64,000 nt of DNA from Saccharopolyspora endophytica (GTDB lineage Bacteria; Actinomycetota; Actinomycetes; Mycobacteriales; Pseudonocardiaceae): the NCBI RefSeq assembly GCF_018070075.1, contig NZ_JAGPXE010000003.1, forward strand, positions 372,001 to 436,000, in the 5' to 3' direction. The position numbers and the translations under genes are program-made. The notes under the pieces were generated by a model, which was not told where the DNA came from, did no database searches, and saw only the letters and a program-made list of their open reading frames with translations. Shown here one piece after another: positions 18,349 to 27,630 of the stretch; positions within the stretch are counted from its first letter, which is position 1, and each line of letters opens with the position of its first letter.

Positions 18349-21300
18349 TCAGCCTCCTGCCTGTCTGGGGTCGTCGGAGTGCTCGGTCCCGGTGCGCTCG
18401 TCGATGCCCGCGCGGTCGCGGTACTCGGCGACCAGGCGGTTGAGCGCGGCCGCGCGCGGTCGCCGCCCCGGCCGGATGTCGCAAGCCCCGGCCTTGGTCT
18501 CCATGATGTGCACGTTGGGGTCCAGCGCCACGCCGATGAGTTCGTTGGCGGCGTCCCCGGTGGTCAGCCCGTTGGGCCCCCAATGCCAGGGGATGCCGAT
18601 CTGGTGCAGGGTGCGGCCGGCGACCCGCAGCGGGAGCATCCGCTCGGTGACCATCACCCGGGCTTCGATGGCGCTGCGCGCGGTGATCACGGTGGCCCAG
18701 TCCCCGTGCTCCAGGCCGCGTTCGGCGGCCAGCTGCGGGGAGACCTCCACGAACAGGGCGGGCGCGAGTTCGCTGAGGTGCCGCAGCCAGCGGCTCATCC
18801 CGCCGGCCGTGTGGTGCTCGGTGAGCCGGAACGTGGTGAACACGTACGGGAAGACCTCGCTGCCGGTTTCGCCCGCGCTGGGCTGGTACCGGTTCTCCGG
18901 CCGGGAGTTGATCTGGCGTGCGGGATTGCGCTGCTGGTGGGGGTGCAGCAGGTTGGCGACCGGGGATTCCTGCGGCTCGTAGTGCGCCGGGAACGGGCCG
19001 TCGACGAGCCCCGCGGGCACGTAGAGCCAGCCGCGCCCGTCGCTCTGCATGATGAACGGTTCGGTGCCCGCGATGCCCTCCGGCCCGACGGTTCCGTTCT
19101 CGGGCCGGTAGTCGGGGCGCTTGGTCTTGTCGAAGTCGGGGACGTCGTGGCCAGTCCACTCGCCGCGTTCGGCGTCCCACCACACGTAGGCCTTGCGCTC
19201 GCTCCACGGGCGGCCCTCGGGGTCGGCCGAGGCGCGGTTGTAGAGGATGCGCCGGTTGGCCGGCCACGCCCAGCCCCACTCGGGTGCCACGCGGCTCTGC
19301 TGGTGGCCGGGTGTGCGGCGGGCGGACTGGTTGACGCCGTCGGCGGTGACGCCGCAGTAGATCCAGCAGCCGCAGCTGGTGGAGCCGTCGGGGCGCAGCT
19401 GCGGGTAGGCCGACAGCGGGTCGCCGTTGCGGTCGTGGCCGTTGATCTCGGCGAGCACGGCTTCGGCGCTGGGCTCGTCGATGTCGCCATGGGTCGGGTA
19501 GTCCCAGGTCAGCTCCAGCAGGGCGCGGTCGCGCTCGGTCTCGCCGCTGATTCTGTCGCGGATGCGGCGGCCGAGGTGGTAGTAGAACCACAGGTCGCTG
19601 CGCTGGTCATCGGTGGGTTCGACGGCCTTGTGGTGCCACTGCAGGAGCCGCTGGGTGTTGGTGAAGGTGCCGTCCTTCTCGGTGTGCGAGGCGGCGGGCA
19701 GGAAGAAGACCTCGGTGCCGATGTCGGCGGTGCGCATCTCGCCGGTCTCGATCTCGGGGCCGTCCTTCCAGAAGGTGGCGGTCTCGATCATGTTGAGGTC
19801 GCGCACCACCAGCCAGTCCAGCGCGGCCAGGCCCATGCGCTGCTGGCGCGCGTTGGCGGTGCCCACGGCGGGGTTCTCGCCGATGACGAAGTAGCCCTTG
19901 CAGCGGCCCTCGATCTGGTCGAGGACGGTCTGGAAGGTGCCGTGGTCGCCGGTGAGCCGGGGCAGCCGGTCGAAGCAGAAGTCGTTGTCGGCGGTAGCGT
20001 GCTCGCCCCACCAGGCCTTGAGCAGGCTGACCAGGTAGGAGCGGATGTTGGCCCAATAGCCGCAGGCGTGCTCGTCGTCGGCGACGAAGGACTCCAGGTC
20101 GGTGTCGGTGTGGGCGTGCGGCATCGGGATGTAGCCGGGCAGCAGGTTGAACAGGGTCGGGATGTCGGTGGAGCCCTGGATGCTGGCGTGCCCGCGCAGG
20201 GCGAGGATGCCGCCGCCGGGCCTGCCGATGTTGCCCAGCAGCAGCTGCAGGATCGAGGCCGCCCGGATGTACTGCGCTCCGACGGTGTGGTGGGTCCAGC
20301 CCACGGCGTAGGCGATGGCCGCGGTGCGGTCGCGTCCGGAGTTGGTGACGAGCCGGTCGGCGACCCAGGCGAAGTCGTCCTGGGAGATCCCGCAGATCTC
20401 CTCCACCACGTCCGGGGTGTAGCGGGCGTAGTGCCGCTTGAGCAGCTGGAACACGCAGCGCGGGTGTTGCAGCGTGGGGTCGGATTCTGGGTGGCCGTGG
20501 TAGAGGGGCCCGCCGGAGCCGGCGCGCTCGGGTCGGCTGGTGTCGCGCTCGCGGCCGTGCTCGGTGCTGGGAGCGCGCTCGGGGCCGTGCCCGCCGACGG
20601 GCGGGACGGCGTAGCTGCCCTGGTACTGCCACGAGCTGGTCTCGTAGGTGCCGGCGTCGGGGTCGAAGCCGGAGAACACGCCGTCGAGGTCCTCGGTGTC
20701 GCGGAAGTCCTCGCCGACGATCATCGCGGCGTTGGTGTAGTTGACGACGTAGTCGTGGAAGTGGGCCTCGCGGGTCAGCACGTGGTTGATCAGCCCTCCG
20801 AGGAAGGCGATGTCGCTCCCGGCCCGCAGCGCGACGTGCTTGTGCGCCACCGCCGAGGTGCGCGTGTAGCGCGGGTCGACGTGGATGATCGTGGCGCCGC
20901 GCTTCTTGGCCTCCATGACCCACTGGAACCCCACCGGGTGGGCTTCGGCCATGTTGGAGCCCTGGATGAGGACGCAGTCCGATTCGGCGAGGTCCTGCTG
21001 GAAGGTGGTGGCGCCGCCGCGCCCGAAGGAGGCACCCAGACCGGGCACCGTGGAGGAGTGTCAAATGCGGGCCTGGTTCTCCACCTGGATCGCTCCGAGG
21101 GCGGTGTAGAGCTTCTTCATGAGGTAGTTCTCCTCGTTGTCGAGGGTCGCTCCTCCGAGGCTCGCGATGCCCATCGTGCGCCGCAGCGGCCTGCCGTCGG
21201 CGTCGGTGTCCTCCCAGGTGGCGTCCCGGGTGGCCAGCACCCGGTCGGCGATCATGTCCAGCGCGGTGTCCAGGTCGAGGTCTTCCCACTCGGTGCCGTG

Positions 21301-21624
21301 CGGGCGCCGGTAGCGGACCTTGGTCTCGCGCAGCGGTGAGGTGACCAGTTCGCGCGAGGCCGAGCCCTTGGGGCACAGCCGGCCCCGGCTGATCGGCGAG
21401 TCCGGGTCGCCCTCGATCTGGGTGATCCGTCCGCCGGAGGTGTAGATCCGCTGGCCGCAGCCGACCGCGCAGTAGGGGCACACCGAGCGGGTGACGCTGT
21501 CGGCGTCGCTGGTGCGCGCCCGCATCTCGTCGGTGCGCCGGGACCGGGCCGCGGGACCTCGGGCCAGCCGGTCGGGGCCGGTGAGCTGCCGCAGCACCGG
21601 CCAGTTCAGCCACGTGGCCGCCAT
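18349..21624 (-). CDS. fdnG: Selenocysteine-containing formate dehydrogenase, catalytic subunit
   Basis: A 1,091-residue molybdopterin oxidoreductase read through an in-frame UGA at 21061-21063 (residue 188). The N-terminal 4Fe-4S site is C49, C52, C56 and C84. Around the UGA the sequence reads VENQARI-Sec-HSSTVPGLG, matching the ARV-Sec-HGPTV context of E. coli FdnG. The reading frame is intact on both sides and family domains continue without a gap. It oxidises formate, probably on the outer face of the membrane. No classical twin-arginine leader is obvious, although RSRR occurs at residues 27-30. The ATG at 21624 has only a distant GAGGTGGG, so the start could be slightly upstream. Confidence 0.93.
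21031..21063 (-). promoter_or_regulatory. Bacterial SECIS element with UGA-Sec codon
   Basis: UGA (21063-21061) is followed by 11 bases and then the hairpin GGUGCCC-GGUCU-GGGUGCC (21049-21031), a 7-bp stem with two G-U pairs. In E. coli fdhF the SECIS hairpin also begins 11 bases after UGA and also presents GGUCU at its apex, the part read by SelB. Match of spacing and apex was seen directly; function is inferred. Confidence 0.82.
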
Positions 21625-21686
21625 GTTCGGGAGGCTACCCACCTCGTCGATCTCGCACACTTCGTTCACGGGTGGCCGGCGGGTGG

Positions 21687-22328
21687 TCAGGCCTTCGCGT
21701 CGTAGAGGAGCTCGGCGTAGCGCTCGTCGGAGTAGTAGTGCTCCAGCTCGGACATCGAGTCGTTGGGGCGCTCCAGGTTCTTGGCGATGTGCGCTCGGGA
21801 GGGCACGGCTTCGGGGTCCCAGGTCCGGCTGTCCCACAGCCCGGATCGCAGGAACGCCTTGGAGCAGTGGTGGAAGACCTCCTCGATCTCCACCAGCAGC
21901 ACCACGCTCGGGCGGTGGCCCTTGACGACCATGCGATCGAAGAACGGCGCGTCGCGCAGCAGCCGGGCGCGGCCGTTGATCCGCAGCGTGTCACCGCGGC
22001 CGGGGATGAAGTAGAGGAGCCCGACGTGCGGGTTGGCCAGCACGTTGCGGAACCCGTCGACGCGGCGGTTGCCGGGACGTTCCGGGATGGCGATGGTCCG
22101 CTCGTCGAGGACGTGGGTGAACCCGGCCGGGTCGCCCTTCGGCGAGACGTCGCACCGGCCCTCGGCGTCCGAGGTCGCGACCAGGCAGAACGGTGATGCG
22201 GCCAGCCACTCGCGGTCCAGCGCGTGCAGCGCGGGGCGCTGCTTGTCCAGGACCCGCTGCAGCGGGGCGCCGACCACCTCCTCCAGCTCGCCGGTCGAGG
22301 TGATCTCGGTCAGGCCTTCGAGTTCCAC
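21687..22328 (-). CDS. FMN-dependent PPOX-type flavoprotein (MSMEG_1061 family)
   Basis: A 213-residue split-barrel flavoprotein. Family blocks include FCLVATSDAEGRCDVSPKGDP and NVLANPHVGLLYFIPGRG, and the AFLRSGLWD segment near the end. Such proteins bind FMN or F420 and reduce unidentified substrates. GTG 22328 has GGGAGG four bases upstream. It is on the strand of the formate dehydrogenase operon, which starts 62 bases beyond its stop, so they might share a transcript. Confidence 0.85.
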   Translation of the reverse strand: MELEGLTEITSTGELEEVVGAPLQRVLDKQRPALHALDREWLAASPFCLVATSDAEGRCDVSPKGDPAGFTHVLDERTIAIPERPGNRRVDGFRNVLANPHVGLLYFIPGRGDTLRINGRARLLRDAPFFDRMVVKGHRPSVVLLVEIEEVFHHCSKAFLRSGLWDSRTWDPEAVPSRAHIAKNLERPNDSMSELEHYYSDERYAELLYDAKA

Positions 22329-22460
22329 GGTGCCTCCCAGGTCGCTCCTCACGACCCTACGGCCCGCGCTTCGGCCTCCGGAAGCGATTTTCGCGGGACC
22401 GCCCGGCTGCACCCCGCCACCGGGCGGCCCCGCTTCCCCTCCGGTCCCCCGACCGGGGCT

Positions 22461-23495
22461 TCACAGATCGACGGCGAGGTGCCCCTGCCCTCGATCCACG
22501 CAGAGGGCCACGTCGTCGCCGCGCGCCCGGCCGCGCCTGCGCACCTGGCCGGACAGCAGCGGGACGTGGCAGGTGCCGCAGAACCCCTGGCGGCACGAGT
22601 AGGCGATGTCGGGCAGCACGTCGCCGATCGCTTCCAGTGCGGTGCGGTCGGCGGGCACCTCGACGGTGCGTCCGCTCCGTGTCAGCTCCACGGTGAAGGC
22701 CCGTCCGTCGACGATCGGTGGGGCCGAGAAGCGTTCCCAGTGCAGGCCTCTCGCGGTGCTGCCGGGCAGCCCCAGGCGGAGCGCGGTGATCATCGGCACC
22801 GGACCGCAGGCGTAGACGGAGGCGCCCAGCGGGGCGTGCGCGAGCAGTTCGCCACCCGCGGCGGGGATGCCGAACTCGGTGTCGGGCCGGATCCACACGC
22901 GGTCGGCGGGCAGGCCGGCGAGTTCGCCCAGGAACGGCATCGACGCGCGGGAACGTCCTGTGTAGACCAGACGCCAGTCGGCTCCGCGGGTCGCGGCGGT
23001 GCGGACCATCGGCAGGATCGGCGTGATGCCGATGCCGCCGGCGACGAACAGGTAGGAGCGCCCGGCGACGAAGGGGAACGCGTTGCGCGGTCCGCGCGCC
23101 ACGATCCGGTCGCCTTCGGCGAGCTCGTCGTGGATCTCGCGGGATCCGCCCCCGCCGTCGGCCAGGCGCCGCACCGCGATCCGGTAGTACCGCCGCTCCC
23201 CCGGCGGTCCGCACAGCGAGTACTGCCGCTTCCGCCCCGACGGCAGCAGCACGTCCAGGTGGGCACCCGGCTGCCAGGCGGGCAGCGCACCGCCGTCGGG
23301 CCGGGTCAGCCGCAGGCTGCGGACCCCGTCGGCTTCGGTGCTGATCCGCGAGATCACCAGCGGGAGGTCGTGGTTGACCGGCCGGGGTGGCCCGGCGTGC
23401 AGACGGCTGTTGCGGTGCAGCCATTCCACTCCGCTGACCACCCGGTGCAGCACGCGCATCAGCCGGTCGGGCCGCGACTGTCGTTCGGCGGTCAT
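22461..23495 (-). CDS. PDR/VanB-type reductase with C-terminal 2Fe-2S ferredoxin
   Basis: A 344-residue three-domain reductase. A flavin domain (RKRQYSLCGPP), an NAD domain (VAGGIGITPILPM) and a C-terminal plant-type ferredoxin with CRQGFCGTCHV plus a last cysteine in VALCVDRG are visible. It would move electrons from NAD(P)H to an oxygenase or desaturase. It begins directly at the stop of the PF10118 gene with no gap, so that protein is its most likely partner. Confidence 0.9.
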   Translation of the reverse strand: MTAERQSRPDRLMRVLHRVVSGVEWLHRNSRLHAGPPRPVNHDLPLVISRISTEADGVRSLRLTRPDGGALPAWQPGAHLDVLLPSGRKRQYSLCGPPGERRYYRIAVRRLADGGGGSREIHDELAEGDRIVARGPRNAFPFVAGRSYLFVAGGIGITPILPMVRTAATRGADWRLVYTGRSRASMPFLGELAGLPADRVWIRPDTEFGIPAAGGELLAHAPLGASVYACGPVPMITALRLGLPGSTARGLHWERFSAPPIVDGRAFTVELTRSGRTVEVPADRTALEAIGDVLPDIAYSCRQGFCGTCHVPLLSGQVRRRGRARGDDVALCVDRGQGHLAVDL

Positions 23496-24377
23496 CTAGT
23501 GCCCTGCCGCCAGCGCCGCGGGTGAGCTCGCCAGGTATGCCACCGCCTGGGCCGTGGAACCGTGCTGCGACGGGTGGTAGCCGGGGCGGAAGAACGCGGG
23601 GATCGCGCCGAAGATCGCCCGGTAGCTGGGCGTGAGGCCGAGGCGCCCGGTGCGGATCAGGTCGCGCCAGCGGGGCCTGATCCTGCCGCGCAGCACCGGG
23701 TCGGCGGCCATCAGGAACCGCATCCCGCGCGCCCACAGGATCGTCAGCACCGCCGTCGCCAGCAGCATCGACAGGCAGCGCTGCCAGTACCGGCCGTGGA
23801 CGTGCTGGTAGACCTCGAAGGCGACCGCGCGGTGCTCGACCTCCTCGGCGCCGTGCCAGCGCAGCAGGTCCAGCATCGTCTCGTCGGCGCCCGCCAGGTC
23901 GAGCTCCTCCGCGTCGAGCACCCACTGGCCGAGGAAGGCGGTGAAGTGCTCGATCGCGGCGATCAGCGCCAGCCGCTGCACCAGCCAGGACTCGGCGCGC
24001 TTGCCGCGCAGCGGCCGGTCCCCGAGGGTCTTGCGGAACATCCAGCGGACCTGGTCGACGAACGGCCGGGTGTCGAGGCCGTGCGCGTCGAAGTGGTCGA
24101 TGACGCCCTGGTGCGATTCGGCGTGCACGGCCTCCTGGCCGACGAAACCGCGCACGTCCTCGGCGAGCCGCTCGTCGTTGATCAGCGGCAGCGCCTGCTT
24201 GAACACCTCGACGAACCAGCGTTCGCCCTCCGGCAGCACCAGGTGCAGGAAGTTCACCCAGTGCGTGGCGAAGGGTTCGCCGGGGATCCAGTGCATCGGC
24301 AGCTGGGACCAGTCGAACTCCACGTCGCGGGCGTGCAGCGCGACGCGGTCGGGGTCGCCGGGGTCGAGTTGCGGCAT
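23496..24377 (-). CDS. PF10118-family protein with a di-iron ligand pattern
   Basis: A 293-residue protein of the family named 'predicted metal-dependent hydrolase'. The visible acidic/His pattern is E52, E82-x-x-H85, E143 and E179-x-x-H182, the spacing of ferritin-like di-iron oxygenases and desaturases, not of a hydrolase. Its position, abutting a ferredoxin-type reductase, supports an oxidative role (inference). It starts eight bases after the EphD stop, with GGAGGAGG before the ATG. A hydrophobic stretch near residues 197-210 may associate with membrane. Confidence 0.8.
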   Translation of the reverse strand: MPQLDPGDPDRVALHARDVEFDWSQLPMHWIPGEPFATHWVNFLHLVLPEGERWFVEVFKQALPLINDERLAEDVRGFVGQEAVHAESHQGVIDHFDAHGLDTRPFVDQVRWMFRKTLGDRPLRGKRAESWLVQRLALIAAIEHFTAFLGQWVLDAEELDLAGADETMLDLLRWHGAEEVEHRAVAFEVYQHVHGRYWQRCLSMLLATAVLTILWARGMRFLMAADPVLRGRIRPRWRDLIRTGRLGLTPSYRAIFGAIPAFFRPGYHPSQHGSTAQAVAYLASSPAALAAGH

Positions 24378-24385
24378 GCCTCCTC

Positions 24386-26140
24386 CTACTTGGGCATAAG
24401 GTCGGCCCGTGCTGCGGCGCGCAGCAGGCGCGGGGTCAGCCGCGACAGCACCAGTCCGGCACGCGCTTCCGGGGTCACCGGCGCGATGGCCGGCGCCCGG
24501 CGGGTCGCGCGCAGGATCTCCTCGGCGGCTCGCTGGGGGCTGTAGTCGCGGCGCTGGTAGAGCTCGGTGGCCGCGCGCCTGCGCTTGGCCTGCTCGGCGT
24601 CGTCGGTGCCCGCGAAGCGGCTGCTGGTGGTGATGCCGGTGTTGACCAGTCCCGGGCACACCGCGGTGACCTTGATGCCGTCGGCGGCCAGCTCGACGCG
24701 CAGGCACTCGCTCAACCGCAGCACGGCGGCCTTGGTGGTGCTGTAGGCGGGAAGCACCTGGGACGGCAGGTACGCCGCGGCGGAGGCCACGTTGATGATC
24801 CGGCCGCCTTCGCCGCGCTCGACCATCTGCCGGCCGAACAGGCGGCAGCCGTGGATGACGCCCCAGAGGTTGACGTCGATGACGCTCTCCCAGTCGGCCA
24901 CGCTGGTGTCCAGGAACGCCCCCGCCAGGCCGATCCCGGCGTTGTTGATCACCACGTCCGGGACCCCGAGCTCGGTCCGCACGCGCAGCGCGAAGTCGCT
25001 CATCGCGGTCCGGTCGGTGACGTCCACGCGGTAGGTGGTGACGGAGTCGCCGAGCAGGTCGGCGGTGCCGCGCAGGGCCTTCTCGTCGACGTCGGCGGCG
25101 ATGATGTGCGCACCGGCTTCGGCGAAGGCCTGCGCGGTGGCCCGGCCGATGCCGTTGCCCGCCCCGGTGATGACGACGAGCTGGTCGGCGAAATCGCCGC
25201 GTCCGGGGTGGACGCGGGCGGTGCGCAGTCCTCGGGTCTCCTCGCCGCCTTCGACGTGGTCGATGAGTTCGGCGGCGCAGCGGGCCACGAGTTCGGGTCG
25301 GCTGCGCGGCAGCCAGTGCCCGCCCGGGAGCCGGCGCACCCGCAGGTCGTCGGCCAGGCCTTCGATCTGGGTCTGCAGGGGTGTGGACACGAACGGGTCG
25401 CCGGTCGGTGCCAGGACCTGCACCGGGACGCCGGTGTGCCGCTGGACCGGGTCGCCCAGGCGTCCGGCGTTGGCGCGGTAGAGCTCCAGACCGTTGATGC
25501 CGTCGGCGGTGACCGGTCGGGTGGGCCTTCCGGCGGCCTTGGGGTCGAGGCGTTCCAGCGTCGAGATCAGCTTGGGCATGATGCCGCTGCGCCAGGCCAG
25601 CTCGGGTGCGGCGGGCAGCTGGAAGAACGCGATGTAGGCGGAGAAGGCCAGCTGCGTGGTCAGTTCGCGCAGATCTCGCGGGTTGGGGCGCAGTTTCGAG
25701 CGCAGCCACCGGCCGTAGTGGTCCAGGCTCGGGCCGGAGATCGAGGTGTAGGAGGCGATGCGCTCGGCGGCGCGCGGTTCGGTGACGGCGTGCCAGGACT
25801 GCACCGATCCCCAGTCGTGCGCCAGCAGGTGCACCGGCCGGTCCGGGCTGACGGCGTCGGCGACGCGGAACAGGTCGTCGGCGAGCTGGTCGACGTGGTA
25901 GCCGTCGGTGGTCGCGGGCCGGTCCGACTCGCCCGCTCCGCGCACGTCGTAGGTGACCACCTGGAACCGGTCGGACAGCGCGTCGACCACTCCGTCCCAG
26001 ATGGTGTGGTTGTCCGGGTATCCGTGGACCGCCAGCACGGTCGGCGCGTCGGGCGGTCCGTGCACCTGCACGGCCAGTCCCAGCCCGTCAGCGGTGTCGA
26101 GCCGTCGGCCGGTGCTGTCCCGCCACGATGCGCCATTCAT
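24386..26140 (-). CDS. ephD: EphD-type alpha/beta hydrolase - SDR fusion
   Basis: A 584-residue two-domain enzyme. Residues 1-295 are an epoxide-hydrolase-like alpha/beta fold with HGYPDN (from residue 39) and nucleophile D109 in AHDWGS. From about residue 320 a short-chain dehydrogenase follows, with TGAGNGIG for NAD(P) and the Y466-x-x-x-K470 catalytic pair. The layout matches mycobacterial EphD, which acts on mycolic-acid modifications; the substrate here is unknown. It heads an operon with the PF10118 protein and reductase. A -10 box TAGGCT (26147-26152) six bases before the ATG indicates a leaderless transcript. Confidence 0.88.
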   Translation of the reverse strand: MNGASWRDSTGRRLDTADGLGLAVQVHGPPDAPTVLAVHGYPDNHTIWDGVVDALSDRFQVVTYDVRGAGESDRPATTDGYHVDQLADDLFRVADAVSPDRPVHLLAHDWGSVQSWHAVTEPRAAERIASYTSISGPSLDHYGRWLRSKLRPNPRDLRELTTQLAFSAYIAFFQLPAAPELAWRSGIMPKLISTLERLDPKAAGRPTRPVTADGINGLELYRANAGRLGDPVQRHTGVPVQVLAPTGDPFVSTPLQTQIEGLADDLRVRRLPGGHWLPRSRPELVARCAAELIDHVEGGEETRGLRTARVHPGRGDFADQLVVITGAGNGIGRATAQAFAEAGAHIIAADVDEKALRGTADLLGDSVTTYRVDVTDRTAMSDFALRVRTELGVPDVVINNAGIGLAGAFLDTSVADWESVIDVNLWGVIHGCRLFGRQMVERGEGGRIINVASAAAYLPSQVLPAYSTTKAAVLRLSECLRVELAADGIKVTAVCPGLVNTGITTSSRFAGTDDAEQAKRRRAATELYQRRDYSPQRAAEEILRATRRAPAIAPVTPEARAGLVLSRLTPRLLRAAARADLMPK

Positions 26141-26162
26141 GCGCGAAGCCTAACCACGTTGT

Positions 26163-26174
26163 CAACGGCCGTTG
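26163..26174. promoter_or_regulatory. Palindrome in the ephD promoter
   Basis: CAACGGCCGTTG is a perfect 12-bp palindrome, flanked by direct GTTGTCA repeats, about 11 bases upstream of the ephD -10 box. It is in a good position for a repressor operator. Confidence 0.4.
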
Positions 26175-26249
26175 TCACAGTCCCACCCGATCGCACACCG
26201 GAATCACCCGAACCCCCCATCAGCACCCGGATCTCGACGGGAATCAGCA

Positions 26250-26273
26250 CCCGGAACTCCACTGAAATCCGGG
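26250..26273. repeat. Dispersed 24-bp palindromic repeat, copy 1
   Basis: A partly palindromic block with ends CCCGGA and TCCGGG around CTCCACTGAAA. It matches the reverse complement of 39243-39266 at 23 of 24 positions. It lies between ephD and selA. A degenerate half-copy precedes it near 26227. Confidence 0.6.
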
Positions 26274-26337
26274 TTCCGCAGCGGACGGCGAGGGGCGTTG
26301 GCGGGCGGGGAGGTAGGTGGCTTCCTATGGTGGGGGC

Positions 26338-27621
26338 ATGGGTGATCGGCGGCGTGCTGTTCCGGGGACCGACCGCGTGCTGGCCGATCCGGACGTGGCC
26401 GCGGCGGTGGAGCGCCTGGGGCACCAGCTGGTCGTCCGGACCGTCCGGGAGGTCGCGCAGCGGGCGCGGGACGGGTTGCTGGAGCCGGAGGACGTCGTGG
26501 CGGAAACGCTTGCCGCGCTGCCCCGTTCGGCCTCCGGGATGCGACCTGTGATCAACGCGACCGGCGTGCTGCTGCACACCAACCTCGGGCGGGCACCGCT
26601 GTCGCGCGCGGCGCGCGAGGCGCTCCAGGTGGCGGCGGGCACCACCGACGTGGAACTGGATCTCGACACCGGAGACCGGGGCCGTCGCGGGGCTTCGGCC
26701 GTCGAGGCGCTGCTGGACGCCGTGCCCGGAGCCGAGGACGCGCACCTGGTGAACAACGGCGCGGCGGCGCTGGCCCTGGCGGCCACCGCGCTGGCGGCCG
26801 ACCGGGAGATCGTCCTGGCGCGCGGCGAGATGGTCGAGATCGGCGACGGGTTCCGCATCCCCGACCTGCTCACCTCCACCGGCGCGCGGCTGCGCGAAGT
26901 CGGCACGACCAACCGGGTTCGGCTCGACGACTACCGGCAGGCGCTGGGCGACGACACCGGTTTCGCGCTCAAGATCCATCCGTCGAACTTCGTGATCAGC
27001 GGTTTCACCGCCGAGGTCGGGGTGGCCGAGCTGCGCGAGCTCGACGTGCCGGTGGTGGCCGACATCGGTTCGGGACTGCTGCGTCCGGACCCAGCGCTGC
27101 CCGGAGAACCGGACGCCGCCACGACGCTGGCCGACGGCTCGGACCTGGTCATCGCCAGCGGCGACAAGCTCCTCGGCGGCCCGCAGTGCGGTCTGCTGCT
27201 CGGCCGCGCGGACGTCGTGCAGCGGTTGCGCCGCCATCCGCTGGCTCGCGCGCTGCGAGTCGACAAGTTGACCTTGGCCGCGCTGGAGGCCACCGTGCGC
27301 GGACCGCGCCCGCCGGTCGCCGAGGCCCTGCGCCGCTCCGGCCTGGCCGAACGCGCTGCGGCGCTGGCGGAGTCGCTGGCGGCGGCCGGGATTCCCGCGG
27401 AGGCGGTCGACTCCGGTGCCAGCGTCGGCGGCGGTGGCGCGCCCGGGGTGGTGCTGTCGAGCGCGGCAGTGGCGCTACCCGCGGGGTTCGCCAAGCAGCT
27501 GCGGCTCGGCGATCCGCCGGTGATGGCCCGGGTGGAGCGCAACCGGTGCCTGCTGGACCTGTTCGCCCTCGACCCGGACGACGACGAGGCGTTGCGGCGC
27601 GCGGTGCTGGCCGCGCACTAG
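26338..27621 (+). CDS. selA: L-seryl-tRNA(Sec) selenium transferase
   Basis: A 427-residue PLP enzyme that converts seryl-tRNA(Sec) to selenocysteinyl-tRNA(Sec). Signatures include PVINATGVLLHTNLGRAPLS and the PLP lysine K277 in SGDKLLGGPQCG. ATG 26338 is chosen because TATGGT (26326-26331) sits six bases upstream, suggesting a leaderless start, though no good -35 is seen. A GTG at 26317 would add seven residues. selB starts nine bases after the stop. It supplies charged tRNA for the formate dehydrogenase 5 kb away. Confidence 0.93.
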   Translation: MGDRRRAVPGTDRVLADPDVAAAVERLGHQLVVRTVREVAQRARDGLLEPEDVVAETLAALPRSASGMRPVINATGVLLHTNLGRAPLSRAAREALQVAAGTTDVELDLDTGDRGRRGASAVEALLDAVPGAEDAHLVNNGAAALALAATALAADREIVLARGEMVEIGDGFRIPDLLTSTGARLREVGTTNRVRLDDYRQALGDDTGFALKIHPSNFVISGFTAEVGVAELRELDVPVVADIGSGLLRPDPALPGEPDAATTLADGSDLVIASGDKLLGGPQCGLLLGRADVVQRLRRHPLARALRVDKLTLAALEATVRGPRPPVAEALRRSGLAERAAALAESLAAAGIPAEAVDSGASVGGGGAPGVVLSSAAVALPAGFAKQLRLGDPPVMARVERNRCLLDLFALDPDDDEALRRAVLAAH

Positions 27622-27630
27622 GAGGTGCCC

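Noticed and set aside
18379-21339. A nearly 1,000-codon open frame on the plus strand over the formate dehydrogenase gene
   Set aside because: It is an antisense shadow produced by high GC codon bias: Gly/Val/Ala-rich, no domain, and the opposite strand holds a clear enzyme.
21031-21624. The UGA in the formate dehydrogenase gene as a nonsense mutation or sequencing error making a pseudogene
   Set aside because: The position is the known Sec site of the family, the frame is intact on both sides, a SECIS-like hairpin follows, and selA/selB are nearby.
26141-26337. A selenocysteine tRNA gene upstream of selA
   Set aside because: No sequence resembling a T-loop GGTTCGA and no long variable arm or UCA anticodon was visible there or elsewhere in the window.
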